A DNA stretch of 64,000 bases from Deltaproteobacteria bacterium (lineage in GTDB: Bacteria > Desulfobacterota > Desulfomonilia > UBA1062). The translations under genes and the position numbers were made by a program. The stretch is taken from positions 1 through 64,000 of the forward strand of contig JAHDQN010000004.1 in the NCBI GenBank assembly GCA_018433775.1. Reading direction: 5' to 3'. The notes beneath the pieces are model-generated. The model did no database searches. It saw nothing but the letters and a program-made list of their open reading frames with translations, and had not been told where the DNA came from. This document shows, piece after piece, positions 9,010-17,423 of the stretch (the first letter of the stretch is position 1; each line of letters starts with the position of its first letter).

Positions 9010-9868
9010 GGCGTTTCTTTCCTTGTCCGAACCTGTTGCCGAGATTGCGGATAACCATGGTGAGACCGGCCATGATCAGAAAAAGCATGAGTCCTGCGGC
9101 AAAGATGGAATAGTATGCCTGGTCCTGCGAGTCGGTGGCCACCACCAGGGCGATGTGACTGGTAAGTGTGCGGATGGGATCAAGCAGCGAATGGGGTATG
9201 ACCGGGGCATTGCCTGCCACCATGAGGGCCACCAGGGTATCGCCCACGGCACGGCCGAACCCCAGTATCGCCGCAATGACAAGTCCTCTGCCCGAACAGG
9301 GCAAGAGAACCCAGAGCAGTTCCTGGGCAGGAGTCAACCCTAAAGACCGTGCTCCCATGCAGACCTCTTCCGATCTCTGGTTCATCTCGGTCTTCAAAGC
9401 GATCATGATGGTGGGAACAATGAGTATGGCAAGGGTGATGGCGGACACCATCAGACAAAACCCGGTGCCGCGGTCGAAATAATCCCGAAAAAGAGGCACC
9501 AGAATGAAGACCGAGACAAATCCATAGATAACCGTGGGAATGCTGGTCATGAAATAAACCAGTCCGAGAACGGTTTTTGTGATCCTTGCCGGCGCGAGGC
9601 CATGAGTAAAACTGGCAATACCGATTGCCAGGGGATAGGCAATGCCCAGCGCCAGCAATGCAAGACTGAAGGTCCCCGCCATCATGGGGAGAATGCCGAA
9701 CTGCCCCGCGAACGGCTTCCATACCCAACTGAAGACATTGGCAAGGCCCCTTGCATCGAGGAACAGGGGCCATGAAAAGTAGAGGAGGAAGCCGAACACC
9801 GCTGTTACACACAGGGAACAGAGCAGCGCAGAAGAAAAGAGGGCTCGTTCAATCCATTTTTCAATCAT
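8993..9868 (-). CDS. pstC: Phosphate ABC transporter permease PstC
   Basis: A 291-residue inner-membrane permease paired with PstA. Six hydrophobic helices are visible, with the conserved loop EVCMGARSLGLTPAQELLWV that engages PstB. It sits 45 bases downstream of pstS and overlaps pstA. PstC is expected first among the permeases in pstSCAB operons, which agrees with the order here. Confidence 0.92.
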   Translation of the reverse strand: MIEKWIERALFSSALLCSLCVTAVFGFLLYFSWPLFLDARGLANVFSWVWKPFAGQFGILPMMAGTFSLALLALGIAYPLAIGIASFTHGLAPARITKTVLGLVYFMTSIPTVIYGFVSVFILVPLFRDYFDRGTGFCLMVSAITLAILIVPTIMIALKTEMNQRSEEVCMGARSLGLTPAQELLWVLLPCSGRGLVIAAILGFGRAVGDTLVALMVAGNAPVIPHSLLDPIRTLTSHIALVVATDSQDQAYYSIFAAGLMLFLIMAGLTMVIRNLGNRFGQGKKRHDIPS

Positions 9869-9913
9869 TTTCTGATGATGTCCCTTCCTGGCGGATGTAT
9901 CCTCTCTTGTGTG

Positions 9914-10747
9914 CTACCTGGATAGAGGGATATACCCGCTCTTCTCGATGATCTCGGCGCCGTCAGGCCCTAGGATATAGTCGATAAAGGCCTGCTCCAG
10001 CGCAGAAGGCTGCCCTCTGGTGTTCATATACAGATTTCTGACCACCTTGTAGTCGCCGGATTTCGCATTTTCCTGAGTCGGCACCATGTTATCGACAACA
10101 ACGGCCTTTATATTGTCGCTGATATGACCTATGCCAAGATAGCCGATTGCCTGGGAATCCTGAGCAATAGCAACCTTCATTGAGCCGTTTGATGAGACGA
10201 TATTGATGCTCTGGGCCACATCACCTTTGCCGAGCAGTTTTTCCCAGAACACTTCGCGGGTTCCACTGGCCTCGTCACGCCCGAAAGCATGAATCGCAGC
10301 GTCTGCCCCGCCCACGTCTTTCCAATTAACAATCTCGCCGGAGAATATCTTTTTAATCTGTTGGGAAGAAAGCTCGCTAACGGAATTTTTCGGATTTACA
10401 GCCACGGCGACACCGTCAACGGCAAAGGGGAACGATACAAGACCATACTTATTCTTTTCTGCATCGCTCAGCGCCCGGCCGGTGTTGCCGATATTCACCA
10501 GGCCTTCTCCGACCTTTTGAACGCCTACCCCGGAACCGCCTCCAGCCACGGTGATCCTGATATCGGGATTGAACTTCATAATATTCTTTGCTGCATCATT
10601 CATTACCGGGATATGAGCCGTGCCTCCTGCAATATCAATTGTTCCCTTTAAACCAATGAACCTGTCCAACTCGGAACCCTGAGCATTGCCGACAATAAGA
10701 AAAGCGCACATGAACATAATGGATGCGACCATAGGTACCCTATACAT
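9914..10747 (-). CDS. pstS: Periplasmic phosphate-binding protein PstS
   Basis: A 277-residue binding protein with a cleavable signal peptide (hydrophobic stretch to about residue 22, then NAQG-S) and no lipobox. Phosphate-binding loops are recognisable: GGTAHIPVM, GGGSGVGVQ and DEASGTREVFWE. The start has a consensus AGGAGG site. It is the first gene of the operon and would capture phosphate in the periplasm and pass it to PstCA. The AT-rich leader upstream (10748-10840) should contain the promoter; no clear Pho box could be read by eye. Confidence 0.93.
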   Translation of the reverse strand: MYRVPMVASIMFMCAFLIVGNAQGSELDRFIGLKGTIDIAGGTAHIPVMNDAAKNIMKFNPDIRITVAGGGSGVGVQKVGEGLVNIGNTGRALSDAEKNKYGLVSFPFAVDGVAVAVNPKNSVSELSSQQIKKIFSGEIVNWKDVGGADAAIHAFGRDEASGTREVFWEKLLGKGDVAQSINIVSSNGSMKVAIAQDSQAIGYLGIGHISDNIKAVVVDNMVPTQENAKSGDYKVVRNLYMNTRGQPSALEQAFIDYILGPDGAEIIEKSGYIPLSR

Positions 10748-10842
10748 AAATCCTCCTGTTATTTTTTAACATAACATAGAATAAATAGTATCGTTTGAAT
10801 AATACTATATCTTTATAGATCCAGCTCAATCATTCACATTAG

Positions 10843-11085
10843 TTATCTAAAGATGAAAACGGGTGGCTCACCGTCTACAACCCGACCAAGCGAAAGAATA
10901 AATTCAAATATATCAGACTGCATGAAGATCACATTGCCTTGTGGGAAGAGCTGCAAAGGCAATTCCCGGTTCTTCCTGAGACTCCATTCTTTCGACACCA
11001 CGGGAGAGTCAGGGGAACAACTCAAACAGGAATTGTATTTGGAGAACACTACCTATTAAATGTGAAACGAAGGGAAACTGAATAG
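10843..11085 (+). pseudogene. Remnant of a tyrosine recombinase (integrase) catalytic domain
   Basis: An open plus-strand frame without a start codon encodes about 80 residues matching the catalytic domain of phage-type integrases: a WLTVYNPTKRKNK beta-hairpin, then KYIRLHEDHIALWEEL, then a PFFRHHGR-type segment, ending at a TAG. The N-terminal core-binding domain and the C-terminal tyrosine region are missing. It lies 80 bases from the 3' end of tRNA-Met, the usual position of an integrase next to its attachment site. It is one of the few plus-strand coding traces in the window. The fragment is very probably inactive. Confidence 0.72.
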
Positions 11086-11164
11086 CCAATGTTGCCTGCT
11101 CAGGGTTTGCTCACCCTTTTCGAGACAAAAAATGGTAAAAAAGACAATAATATTAAGGAAGTTG

Positions 11165-11241
11165 TGGTAGCGGAGGAGGGACTTGAACCCCCGACTCTGC
11201 GGATATGAGCCGCATGCTCTCACCAACTGAGCTACTCCGCC
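11165..11241 (-). tRNA. tRNA-Met(CAT), elongator type
   Basis: A complete 77-base cloverleaf with encoded CCA: acceptor GGCGGAG/CTCCGCT, D-arm GCTC/GAGC, anticodon stem TGCGG/CCGCA with loop CTCATAT (anticodon CAT) and T-loop TTCAAGT. The 3' side faces the integrase remnant and the pst operon, and its last 26 bases recur at 7088-7113. The sequence resembles elongator tRNA-Met; a CAT tRNA modified to decode Ile AUA cannot be excluded by eye. Confidence 0.95.
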
Positions 11242-11362
11242 ACGGGAATATTTTTCTACTCAACTCGTTGCGGTTTGTCAACGGTTTTCACTTCTTGGGA
11301 ATCGAGCCTCCGTGAGGCTTCGTGATTACCGGACAGAATCGGCCGGATCAGGCGGGCAAGGT

Positions 11363-12346
11363 TTACGCAAGAATGTCGCCGGCTGCCGGGAGCCCTCCCA
11401 GGGAACGGGCATTGCGGACCGCGTTCAGCAGTGCGTCCTTGGCGGCCTGTGCAGCGAGCACACCGAGATGGAGGGGATGGACCTCTTTGTCTCCAATGGA
11501 AAAGCAGAACACCATGTCCCCGTCAAAGGGGGTGTTGTACGGAGAAATGTGCCGGGCAAGGCCGTTGCCGCCCATGCGGGCGACTTGCATGGCCGTGACC
11601 TTGTCCAGCCTGGCATCGGTCACCAGAATGCACAGGGTGGTATTGCCCTGCGCGCCCATTTTCGTGCGGACCTCGCCCTTGCGGATCGCCTCGAACGAGT
11701 TGAGAAATCCTGCGCCTTCCCGTGCCCCGGCAATGATTCTCCCCTGCTCGTCGAGCACATCTCCAAAGGGGTTGGCCACGACCAGGGCTCCCATGCGCAC
11801 ACCCCGGTCACCCTCGGCCATGCTCGAGCCCAGACCGGCCTTGGTGGCGGAGAGCACACCCCTGATCTTCCCGGAGGTGGCTCCGGTGCCTGCGCCTACG
11901 CACCCCTGCTCCACCGGATGAGACGAAGCCGCACGGCATGCCTCGTACGCCATGGACGGGCTTGGCCTGGCAGAGGGATCCATGAACGAAAGGTCGAAAA
12001 TGACCGCGGTGGGAACAACGGGCAGCCTGGCCACCGCGAGGTCCAGGCCTACACCCTGCTCCTCGAGATATCTGACCACGCCGGTGGCCGCGTCGAGGCC
12101 GAAGGCCGATCCGCCTGCCAGGCACACCCCATGGACGGCCACGCCCGGGTGCATCATCTCCAGGGAGTCCACCTGCCTTGAGGAGGTCGCCATGCCGGTG
12201 GTATCGACCGCTCCCACACCGGGCCGCTCGAACAGGATGACCGTGACCCCGGTGCCTCCGGTCAGGTCCGAGCAGTGACCCACGTGGACGCCCTCAAGCG
12301 CGGTGAGGGTGTCATTCGCCGGGTTTGACATCCCTGACCACACCAT
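11363..12346 (-). CDS. P1 family (DmpA/S58-type) aminopeptidase
   Basis: About 327 residues (322 if the ATG at 12331 is used). It belongs to the P1/DmpA family of N-terminal-nucleophile hydrolases, which self-cleave into two chains. The family signatures GVHVGHCSD near the N terminus, CLAGGSAFGLDAATGV at 75-90 and GNTTLCILVTDA at 234-245 are present; Thr236 after Asn235 is the predicted self-cleavage nucleophile. Such enzymes act as L-aminopeptidases or D-esterases; the physiological substrate is unknown. The start overlaps the 3' end of dnaX, so it is likely co-transcribed with dnaX, an unusual partner. Confidence 0.85.
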   Translation of the reverse strand: MVWSGMSNPANDTLTALEGVHVGHCSDLTGGTGVTVILFERPGVGAVDTTGMATSSRQVDSLEMMHPGVAVHGVCLAGGSAFGLDAATGVVRYLEEQGVGLDLAVARLPVVPTAVIFDLSFMDPSARPSPSMAYEACRAASSHPVEQGCVGAGTGATSGKIRGVLSATKAGLGSSMAEGDRGVRMGALVVANPFGDVLDEQGRIIAGAREGAGFLNSFEAIRKGEVRTKMGAQGNTTLCILVTDARLDKVTAMQVARMGGNGLARHISPYNTPFDGDMVFCFSIGDKEVHPLHLGVLAAQAAKDALLNAVRNARSLGGLPAAGDILA

Positions 12347-13868
12347 TGAACTCGGAGAGGATTTCCTTGACCACGGGAGACTTCATGACGTTGGCGCGCA
12401 CCTCGGAAGGTCGCGGCTTCTTCTCGGCCGGCCCGGCGGCCTCCAGCATCTCAACCCGGATCTGGAGATCCTTTTTGAAAAACGCCTGCGCCTTTTTCCG
12501 GATGTCGGGCAGGGCCCTCCTGAGCTGTTCGGCCATGAACTGGTTGGCGCAGTACAGCGTCATGCCGGTATTGTCCTGGTCCTCGACGGTCCGGCCTGCC
12601 GAGGTGACCATGGCGTACATAGGCTGGTCGTGGTCCTTCAGATACGCGACAAAGCCTTCCCACGACTGGGGCAGCGAAGACAGGGGTTTCCGGTGCTTGT
12701 CAGGGGCCGCGGCCGCCGGGGCTGCCGGTCTGACCGGAACCGGGCCCTGTCTGGACGTGACCGTCCGCATGAGCTCCTGGATGTCGGTCAGGGCGGGGGC
12801 GGATATGATCCGCAGGAGGATGGTCTCGAGCGTCACCTTGGGCAGGCTCGAAAACTTGAGATCCTCCTCGGAGTGGATCAGCACGCTGAGCATCCGGTGC
12901 AGCTCTTCGAACGGGACCGGCCTGATGAGCTCCTGCAGAAAGGCCTTTTCCTCCTGGGGCAGGGAGATATTCGCGTAGCCGGATTTAAGCACCATCATGT
13001 TCCGGAAGCTCTCCATCAGGGACCGGTAGAGCTGGAGAATATCATGCCCGAACTGGTAGACCCTGCCCACCACGTCGAGCACGATTGTGACATCCCGCTC
13101 GATCACGGCCTCAAGCAGATCGTGCATGGTCGCACGCTCTACCAGGCCGAGCATCCTCTCCACGGTGGGCGCGTCGATCTCCCGGGTCTCGGCTGCCGCG
13201 GTGTGCTCGAGCATGCCCTGGGCGTCGCGCATGCTCCCGTCGGCCTGCAGCGCGATGATCATGAGGGCGTCTTCGCTGATGGAGATCTGCTCCTGCGAGG
13301 CAATGGAGGAAAGATGGGCTATGATCTCGGGCACCGGAATCCGCCGGAAATCGTACCGCTGGCACCGCGAGAGCACGGTGACGGGCACCTTGGCGAGCTC
13401 GGTGGTGGCCATGATGAAGATCACGTGCTCGGGCGGCTCCTCAAGTGTCTTGAGCAGGGCGTTGAAGGCGCTGCGGGAGAGCATGTGGACCTCGTCGATG
13501 ATGAAGGTCTTGAACCTCGCCGTGCTCGGGGCATAGCGGGCGTTCTCGATGAGGTCCCTGATGTTCTCGACGCTGGTGTGCGAAGCGGCGTCGATCTCGA
13601 AGATGTCAACGGCCCGCGAGGCCGTGATGTCCTCACAGATCTTGCAGGCGTTGCAGGGAGTGCTGGAGGGCCCCTTTTCGCAGTTGATGGCCTTGGCCAG
13701 GATCCTCGCGGCCGATGTCTTGCCCACGCCCCGGGGGCCTGAGAAGATGAACGCATGAGGCAGCCGGTTCAGTTCAATGGCGTTTTTGATGACGCCGGTC
13801 ACGTGCCCCTGCCCGACAATGTCTTCAAAGGTCTGGGGTCTGAACTTGCGTGCGATTACCTGATACAT
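12312..13868 (-). CDS. dnaX: DNA polymerase III subunit gamma/tau
   Basis: A 518-residue clamp-loader ATPase. It has Walker A GPRGVGKT at 44-51, zinc-binding cysteines C63, C72, C75 and C78, Walker B with DEVH at 125-128 and the SRC box near 166. A variable tau-like C terminus includes an alanine/proline-rich linker near 385-395. It loads the sliding clamp in the replisome. It lies downstream of SRP RNA and tRNA-Ser, an order seen in many bacteria. I saw no canonical slippery heptamer for gamma production. The opposite strand has long open frames that are GC shadows. Confidence 0.97.
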   Translation of the reverse strand: MYQVIARKFRPQTFEDIVGQGHVTGVIKNAIELNRLPHAFIFSGPRGVGKTSAARILAKAINCEKGPSSTPCNACKICEDITASRAVDIFEIDAASHTSVENIRDLIENARYAPSTARFKTFIIDEVHMLSRSAFNALLKTLEEPPEHVIFIMATTELAKVPVTVLSRCQRYDFRRIPVPEIIAHLSSIASQEQISISEDALMIIALQADGSMRDAQGMLEHTAAAETREIDAPTVERMLGLVERATMHDLLEAVIERDVTIVLDVVGRVYQFGHDILQLYRSLMESFRNMMVLKSGYANISLPQEEKAFLQELIRPVPFEELHRMLSVLIHSEEDLKFSSLPKVTLETILLRIISAPALTDIQELMRTVTSRQGPVPVRPAAPAAAAPDKHRKPLSSLPQSWEGFVAYLKDHDQPMYAMVTSAGRTVEDQDNTGMTLYCANQFMAEQLRRALPDIRKKAQAFFKKDLQIRVEMLEAAGPAEKKPRPSEVRANVMKSPVVKEILSEFNGVVRDVKPGE

Positions 13869-13910
13869 GGCCTGATCCTAGTATCCCGGGAGAAATTATT
13901 CAAGAAAAAA

Positions 13911-14031
13911 GGCCGCACAAGGGGGCCATGCCTTACATACACATACAACGTACCGTTTACCGCTGCTCCCTTCCGGGCCTGACGGGGTTCACAGCGTTGT
14001 ACTGCATGAGACATGGCCCCCTTATGCGGCC
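13911..14031 (-). ncRNA. ffs: Bacterial small SRP RNA (4.5S)
   Basis: A 121-base imperfect hairpin whose ends pair (GGCCGCATAAGGGGGCCATG with its near-complement at the other end). The apex contains the conserved SRP domain IV: CAGGCCCGGAAGGGAGCAGC with a GGAA tetraloop and asymmetric loop that bind Ffh. A run of Ts follows directly (13904-13910 on the minus strand) and can serve as an intrinsic terminator. It sits 5 bases after tRNA-Ser(GGA) and upstream of dnaX. It targets membrane proteins co-translationally with Ffh/FtsY. Confidence 0.95.
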
Positions 14032-14036
14032 TTTTC

Positions 14037-14129
14037 TGGCGGAGAGAGAGGGATTCGAACCCTCGGTACCACTTTTGGTGGTACACGCGATTTCCAATCG
14101 CGCCCCTTCGGCCTCTCGGGCATCTCTCC
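14037..14129 (-). tRNA. tRNA-Ser(GGA)
   Basis: A 93-base class II tRNA with encoded CCA. Acceptor GGAGAGA, anticodon loop TTGGAAA giving GGA, long variable arm (TGTACCACC/AGTGGTACC) and T-arm GAGGGTTCGAATCCCTC are all visible. It lies 5 bases from the SRP RNA gene and is probably transcribed with it. Confidence 0.96.
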
Positions 14130-14386
14130 AAACTCCATCACCGTCCATCCCGGGCGGCTCGCCCCTGCCGGGCTTACCGTGCAGAACCGCTCGGGAGATA
14201 ATAGTGTCAAAGAACGCTCAAGCTGAACTAACACAAAGTTCCGTCAATGTAAACGCCAAAGCAATCTCCTAAAAAAACGGCTGCATAGATGATGCCCCGG
14301 CCATCGCACCGGAAGAATTAATTGCAACCGGCACTTGACAGAGCCCTGAAAAATATCAAACAACTAAGAAGAGAAGGTGATATGCC

Positions 14387-14665
14387 ATGAAAAAGATTGT
14401 GCTGGGTTTGCTGATGGTTGTGCTCTGGTCTTCTCAGGGGTTTTCTGACGAGTTTGCCATCATGAAGGATTCACTCTTCGGCACGAAAAAGATCGAGATC
14501 TACCCCACCCTCGGAGAGGCCCTGGAGCACTACAGGGGGGAGGGAAAGGTCTACCGGATCACCCGGAAGGAGATCCAGGTGAAGAAGATCGAGGCCAAGA
14601 AAAAGATCGAGATCACCGAGTACGAGTGGGTCGTGGACGATAAGACCGGGAAGGAAAAAAAGTAG
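14387..14665 (+). CDS. Small exported lysine-rich protein, unknown function
   Basis: A 92-residue plus-strand gene. It has a signal peptide (MKK followed by a hydrophobic stretch ending near residue 21), then a short conserved-looking core and a very lysine/glutamate-rich C terminus with repeated KKIE motifs. The start has a GAGAAGG ribosome site. It stands alone between the minus-strand tRNA-Ser and a methyltransferase, so it has its own promoter; a TTGACA at about 14335-14340 could be the -35 element, but no good -10 is spaced correctly. No family was recognised. Confidence 0.7.
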   Translation: MKKIVLGLLMVVLWSSQGFSDEFAIMKDSLFGTKKIEIYPTLGEALEHYRGEGKVYRITRKEIQVKKIEAKKKIEITEYEWVVDDKTGKEKK

Positions 14666-14754
14666 CGGCGATTCCTTGATCGGCCGCAACCCCGGAACGG
14701 CTCTCCATTCTTTCAAACGGCAAAAATCGTCTCACGAGCCGTGCGCCTTTTCAG

Positions 14755-15582
14755 CTATTCCGGTACTGACTCAGAGATAACCGATTTCGTCTTCTTGACC
14801 ATATTGAACAGCACATACTGGTTCCACGAAAGCAATACCCCGCGCCTGTGGGTCCAGCATTCCCCCTTGTCGGCCAGATGCAGCAGAAAATTGTCTGCGC
14901 GGCCTCTCATGACGACCGACGTGATCATGGCTACAGGGGCCTCGAACAAACCGCAGTAAGCAAGCTCTGCCTCCCAGTCTTCCCGCCTCAGCAACCTTGC
15001 GATCTCTTTCCCGGAAAAGGCCTTTTCGTCCTTTGTTCTCGCATGAGGGGTCAGATGACGAAACAGCTTCAAGAGAGGGTTATCCGCCAGAGGCTCGTAC
15101 AGGAGAACGCGGCCTCCCGGTTTGAGCACGCGGTATATCTCGTCGAGTGCGGTATCGGCATCGAGATGGTGCAGAATGGCACGCCCTGAAACCAGATCAA
15201 AGCTTTCGTCCGGAAAACTCAAGGAATGAGCATCCATGACATGAAACCCATACCGGTTTTCGGGAAAGCCGGACTCTTGCGCGCACTTTGCCGCATATCC
15301 TACGTAGACCGGTGAAATGTCTATCCAATGGACCTTTTCCGCGCCGCGCCGGAGGAAGGTCAGACTTTCTTCACCGCGTCCGCATCCATGATCGAGTACC
15401 GTCTTGCCGGAAAGATCGCGGGTGTGCTCCTCAATGATCGCATCGAAACGCGCCCTCGATGGGTACGATTCGAGATGGGGAAACCGTCTCTTTATCCGGG
15501 CATTCTCGGCCAGGACATCCCGTTCGGTGTGGGCCTCTCGTTCGCGCTCTATACGGTCCTGCAAATCATTATCCCTGATCAA
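14755..15582 (-). CDS. Class I SAM-dependent methyltransferase
   Basis: About 275 residues with the Rossmann-like methyltransferase fold: motif I VLDHGCGRGEE near 62-72, post-I WIDISP, and a motif IV/V region ILHHLDADTALDEIYRVLKPGG. The TTG at 15582 is chosen because GGAGGGG lies 7 bases upstream; the open frame extends to a GTG at 15600 that lacks a site. The C-terminal third lacks a recognisable acceptor domain. Its neighbour encodes an FkbM-type methyltransferase, and both probably modify small molecules or glycans. The acceptor is unknown. Confidence 0.82.
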   Translation of the reverse strand: MIRDNDLQDRIEREREAHTERDVLAENARIKRRFPHLESYPSRARFDAIIEEHTRDLSGKTVLDHGCGRGEESLTFLRRGAEKVHWIDISPVYVGYAAKCAQESGFPENRYGFHVMDAHSLSFPDESFDLVSGRAILHHLDADTALDEIYRVLKPGGRVLLYEPLADNPLLKLFRHLTPHARTKDEKAFSGKEIARLLRREDWEAELAYCGLFEAPVAMITSVVMRGRADNFLLHLADKGECWTHRRGVLLSWNQYVLFNMVKKTKSVISESVPE

Positions 15583-15646
15583 GGCATTGCCCCTCCACAC
15601 GGTATCTTGAGACGATTTTCAAACAAAGGATCGGGAGATCTGATCG

Positions 15647-16498
15647 TCAGGCCTTTTCAAAGACGATCCCCTCATCCCCTTCTTCGTTTTCATACATTTC
15701 AGATAGATAATCAAAGAATTCGGAAGGGCCCACCGTCTTATCTCTTGAAGGTATCGTCATCCTGCTGAAATTAGGGGCAATTACCGAGAGAAATTGGCCG
15801 ACTGTGACACAACTCACGTTTTTCAGATGATGCGGCAGAAACTCTATCATGAGAAGTTTGCACTTCGAGAGTATGCTCTGCATTCCTTTCAAGGCAAAGT
15901 ACTCCGACCCTTCTATGTCCATGATCACGATATCAAAATTCTTTTCTTCCAGATGCTCGTCGAGGCTTACCGCTCTCACCGATATTTCTTTCGGGTTGTC
16001 GTAGTAGTACATGTATTCCTTATTCCTGGGGACCCGTTTGCTCCCCCCTGAGTTTGCCCTGCTGAGCAGGAACTTGATCTCTTCGTCCTTGTCGCTTGCG
16101 GCAACGTTTATCGCCGTGCAATTGGCGACGGAATTCAACGCGATATTCTGCACCAGCAAACCATAGGTGCGCGGATTCGCCTCTATGGCCACAACCTTGC
16201 CACTGATCTTCGCAAGGGGTATGGCTAACGTCCCTATATGGGCTCCCACCACCAGGACCCTGCTGTCCGGCGTGATATGCGGTCTCAGTCTTTCAATCTC
16301 AGCAGTTCCCCAGTTTCCGACCTTTCTCAGACGCCGGCTGACACCGTAGTCTTCATAATCTTCGGGATCTACCGCGAATATGCCGTTGTCCGACTTCACG
16401 AGCAATGCGAACACATGCGGCCCGAGCAACATCTTCGTGACCGAACAGATCAGTGAACCGATCATTGTTCTGACAAACATTTTCAGTTTCATCTTCAT
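15647..16498 (-). CDS. FkbM family methyltransferase
   Basis: About 283 residues, with the FkbM pattern: VLVVGAHIGTLAIPLAK (SAM loop), VVAIEANPRTYGLLVQNIALN, and DIVIMDIEGSEYFALKGM near the catalytic region. FkbM enzymes O-methylate hydroxyls, including on sugars. The ATG at 16498 is preferred because GAGGTG lies 8 bases upstream; an upstream GTG at 16507 is in frame. It is 65 bases upstream of the next methyltransferase on the same strand. Confidence 0.85.
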   Translation of the reverse strand: MKMKLKMFVRTMIGSLICSVTKMLLGPHVFALLVKSDNGIFAVDPEDYEDYGVSRRLRKVGNWGTAEIERLRPHITPDSRVLVVGAHIGTLAIPLAKISGKVVAIEANPRTYGLLVQNIALNSVANCTAINVAASDKDEEIKFLLSRANSGGSKRVPRNKEYMYYYDNPKEISVRAVSLDEHLEEKNFDIVIMDIEGSEYFALKGMQSILSKCKLLMIEFLPHHLKNVSCVTVGQFLSVIAPNFSRMTIPSRDKTVGPSEFFDYLSEMYENEEGDEGIVFEKA

Positions 16499-16507
16499 CA
16501 GGACCAC

Positions 16508-16944
16508 ACCTCGAAAAGGAGATCCAGCTCTTCGTCATATCAGCAGAAACTGCCGGGCAACCACCCATATAGGCACATACATGAAGTTGGGTGTATCATA
16601 TAAGGCTAGGGATTTTCTATAAGCATTTCTTGAGGCCCGCAGTTTTGAGCTCGGCCGAACGGGACGAGGATCGCGGCCTTTGATGTCGATGCGAAGAATC
16701 CCTGTCACTTGAGGGATGCGCCGGCCATAATGCTATAGTGCTGGGTGGTGGGGAGATAAATCAGCGAAAGACGGATTTGCAGCATGGATTCGATCCAGGG
16801 TCCGGACTGTCCGACAGAGCCGAACCATTGGATGCCCTTACCAGGACCATGCCGGGAGGGGGGCGAAAGGCCGAAGACCGATCGGAAAGTTACCTTGAAG
16901 TCACAGAAAGGCAGCTTGCAAGCAGCTTATTTGACAAGGAATCA
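16508..16944. other. Intergenic region, no supported gene
   Basis: No coding frame here has a plausible start and composition. The open plus-strand frames that run into 16945-17122 read through a tRNA 3' fragment and are artefacts. The stretch may be debris of a mobile element, given what follows. Confidence 0.45.
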
Positions 16945-16973
16945 TGGCGGAGAGGGCGGGATTCGATCCCGCC
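16945..16973 (-). repeat. Orphan tRNA-Ser 3' end fragment
   Basis: On the minus strand this 29-base piece reads as a T-arm (GCGGG-ATCGAAT-CCCGC) followed by the serine-type acceptor end CTCTCCGCCA. The acceptor end matches tRNA-Ser(CGA) at 17899, but the T-stem differs by base pairs that remain complementary, so it comes from another tRNA-Ser or from an element's own att copy. The rest of the tRNA is missing. It is a probable attachment-site scar. Confidence 0.6.
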
Positions 16974-17159
16974 AGAAGGCCGCTCTGGTCCTAGCTTTGC
17001 GGGCACCTGTTTACAGTCTGCTTACAAATAGTTTAATTGGGGAAGTTGAACCCGGCAACCGGCCTTTCATAGTCTTGTACTTCAGGCATCACGGGACAGT
17101 TGAAAAGCCGGATAGGATTTGAATTGGTGATTAGCTCTTTCTCAGAAAGAAAAACAGAA

Positions 17160-17423
17160 TCACTTTGGTCGATACACCTCGCGCCTATGTCCGGTTTCTA
17201 TGACATAGACAACAAGCTCATCATCCATAATCTCATACAGGAGCCTGTAATCCCCCACCCTGATTCGGTAGGCGTTGTCCGAGCCTCTCAACTTTTCAGA
17301 TCCCTGCGTTTTCGGATTATCCCTGAGTGGTTCTATTGCCGCGTACAGGCGCACCTGGATCTGACGGGGGAGCTTGCGGAAAGACCTGGCGGCATGGGCG
17401 CTGAACTTGATCGTATAGCCCAT
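17160..17423 (-). CDS. RelE/ParE family toxin
   Basis: An 87-residue protein of the RelE/StbE family: MGYTIKFSAHAARSFRKLP at the start, YRIRVGDYRLLYEI in the middle and GHRREVYR at the C terminus, where the catalytic or ribosome-contacting residues lie. Such toxins cleave mRNA in the ribosome A site. Its ATG overlaps the stop of the antitoxin gene (TAATG), the standard coupling for type II modules. It sits between a tRNA-Ser 3' fragment and tRNA-Ser(CGA). Confidence 0.9.
   Translation of the reverse strand: MGYTIKFSAHAARSFRKLPRQIQVRLYAAIEPLRDNPKTQGSEKLRGSDNAYRIRVGDYRLLYEIMDDELVVYVIETGHRREVYRPK

Noticed and set aside
11312-12181. 289-codon open frame on the plus strand
   Set aside because: It is antisense to the P1 peptidase gene; no start site or domain supports it.
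12470-12510. Possible programmed frameshift in dnaX
   Set aside because: Short A runs exist, but none forms the A AAA AAG type heptamer in the right frame.
12303-13742. 479-codon open frame on the plus strand
   Set aside because: It lies antisense to dnaX, whose motifs are all intact; it is a shadow created by high GC and codon bias.
16784-17122. Open frame running through a tRNA fragment
   Set aside because: The translated GGEGGIRSR-like text is the familiar artefact of reading across a tRNA-Ser 3' end.
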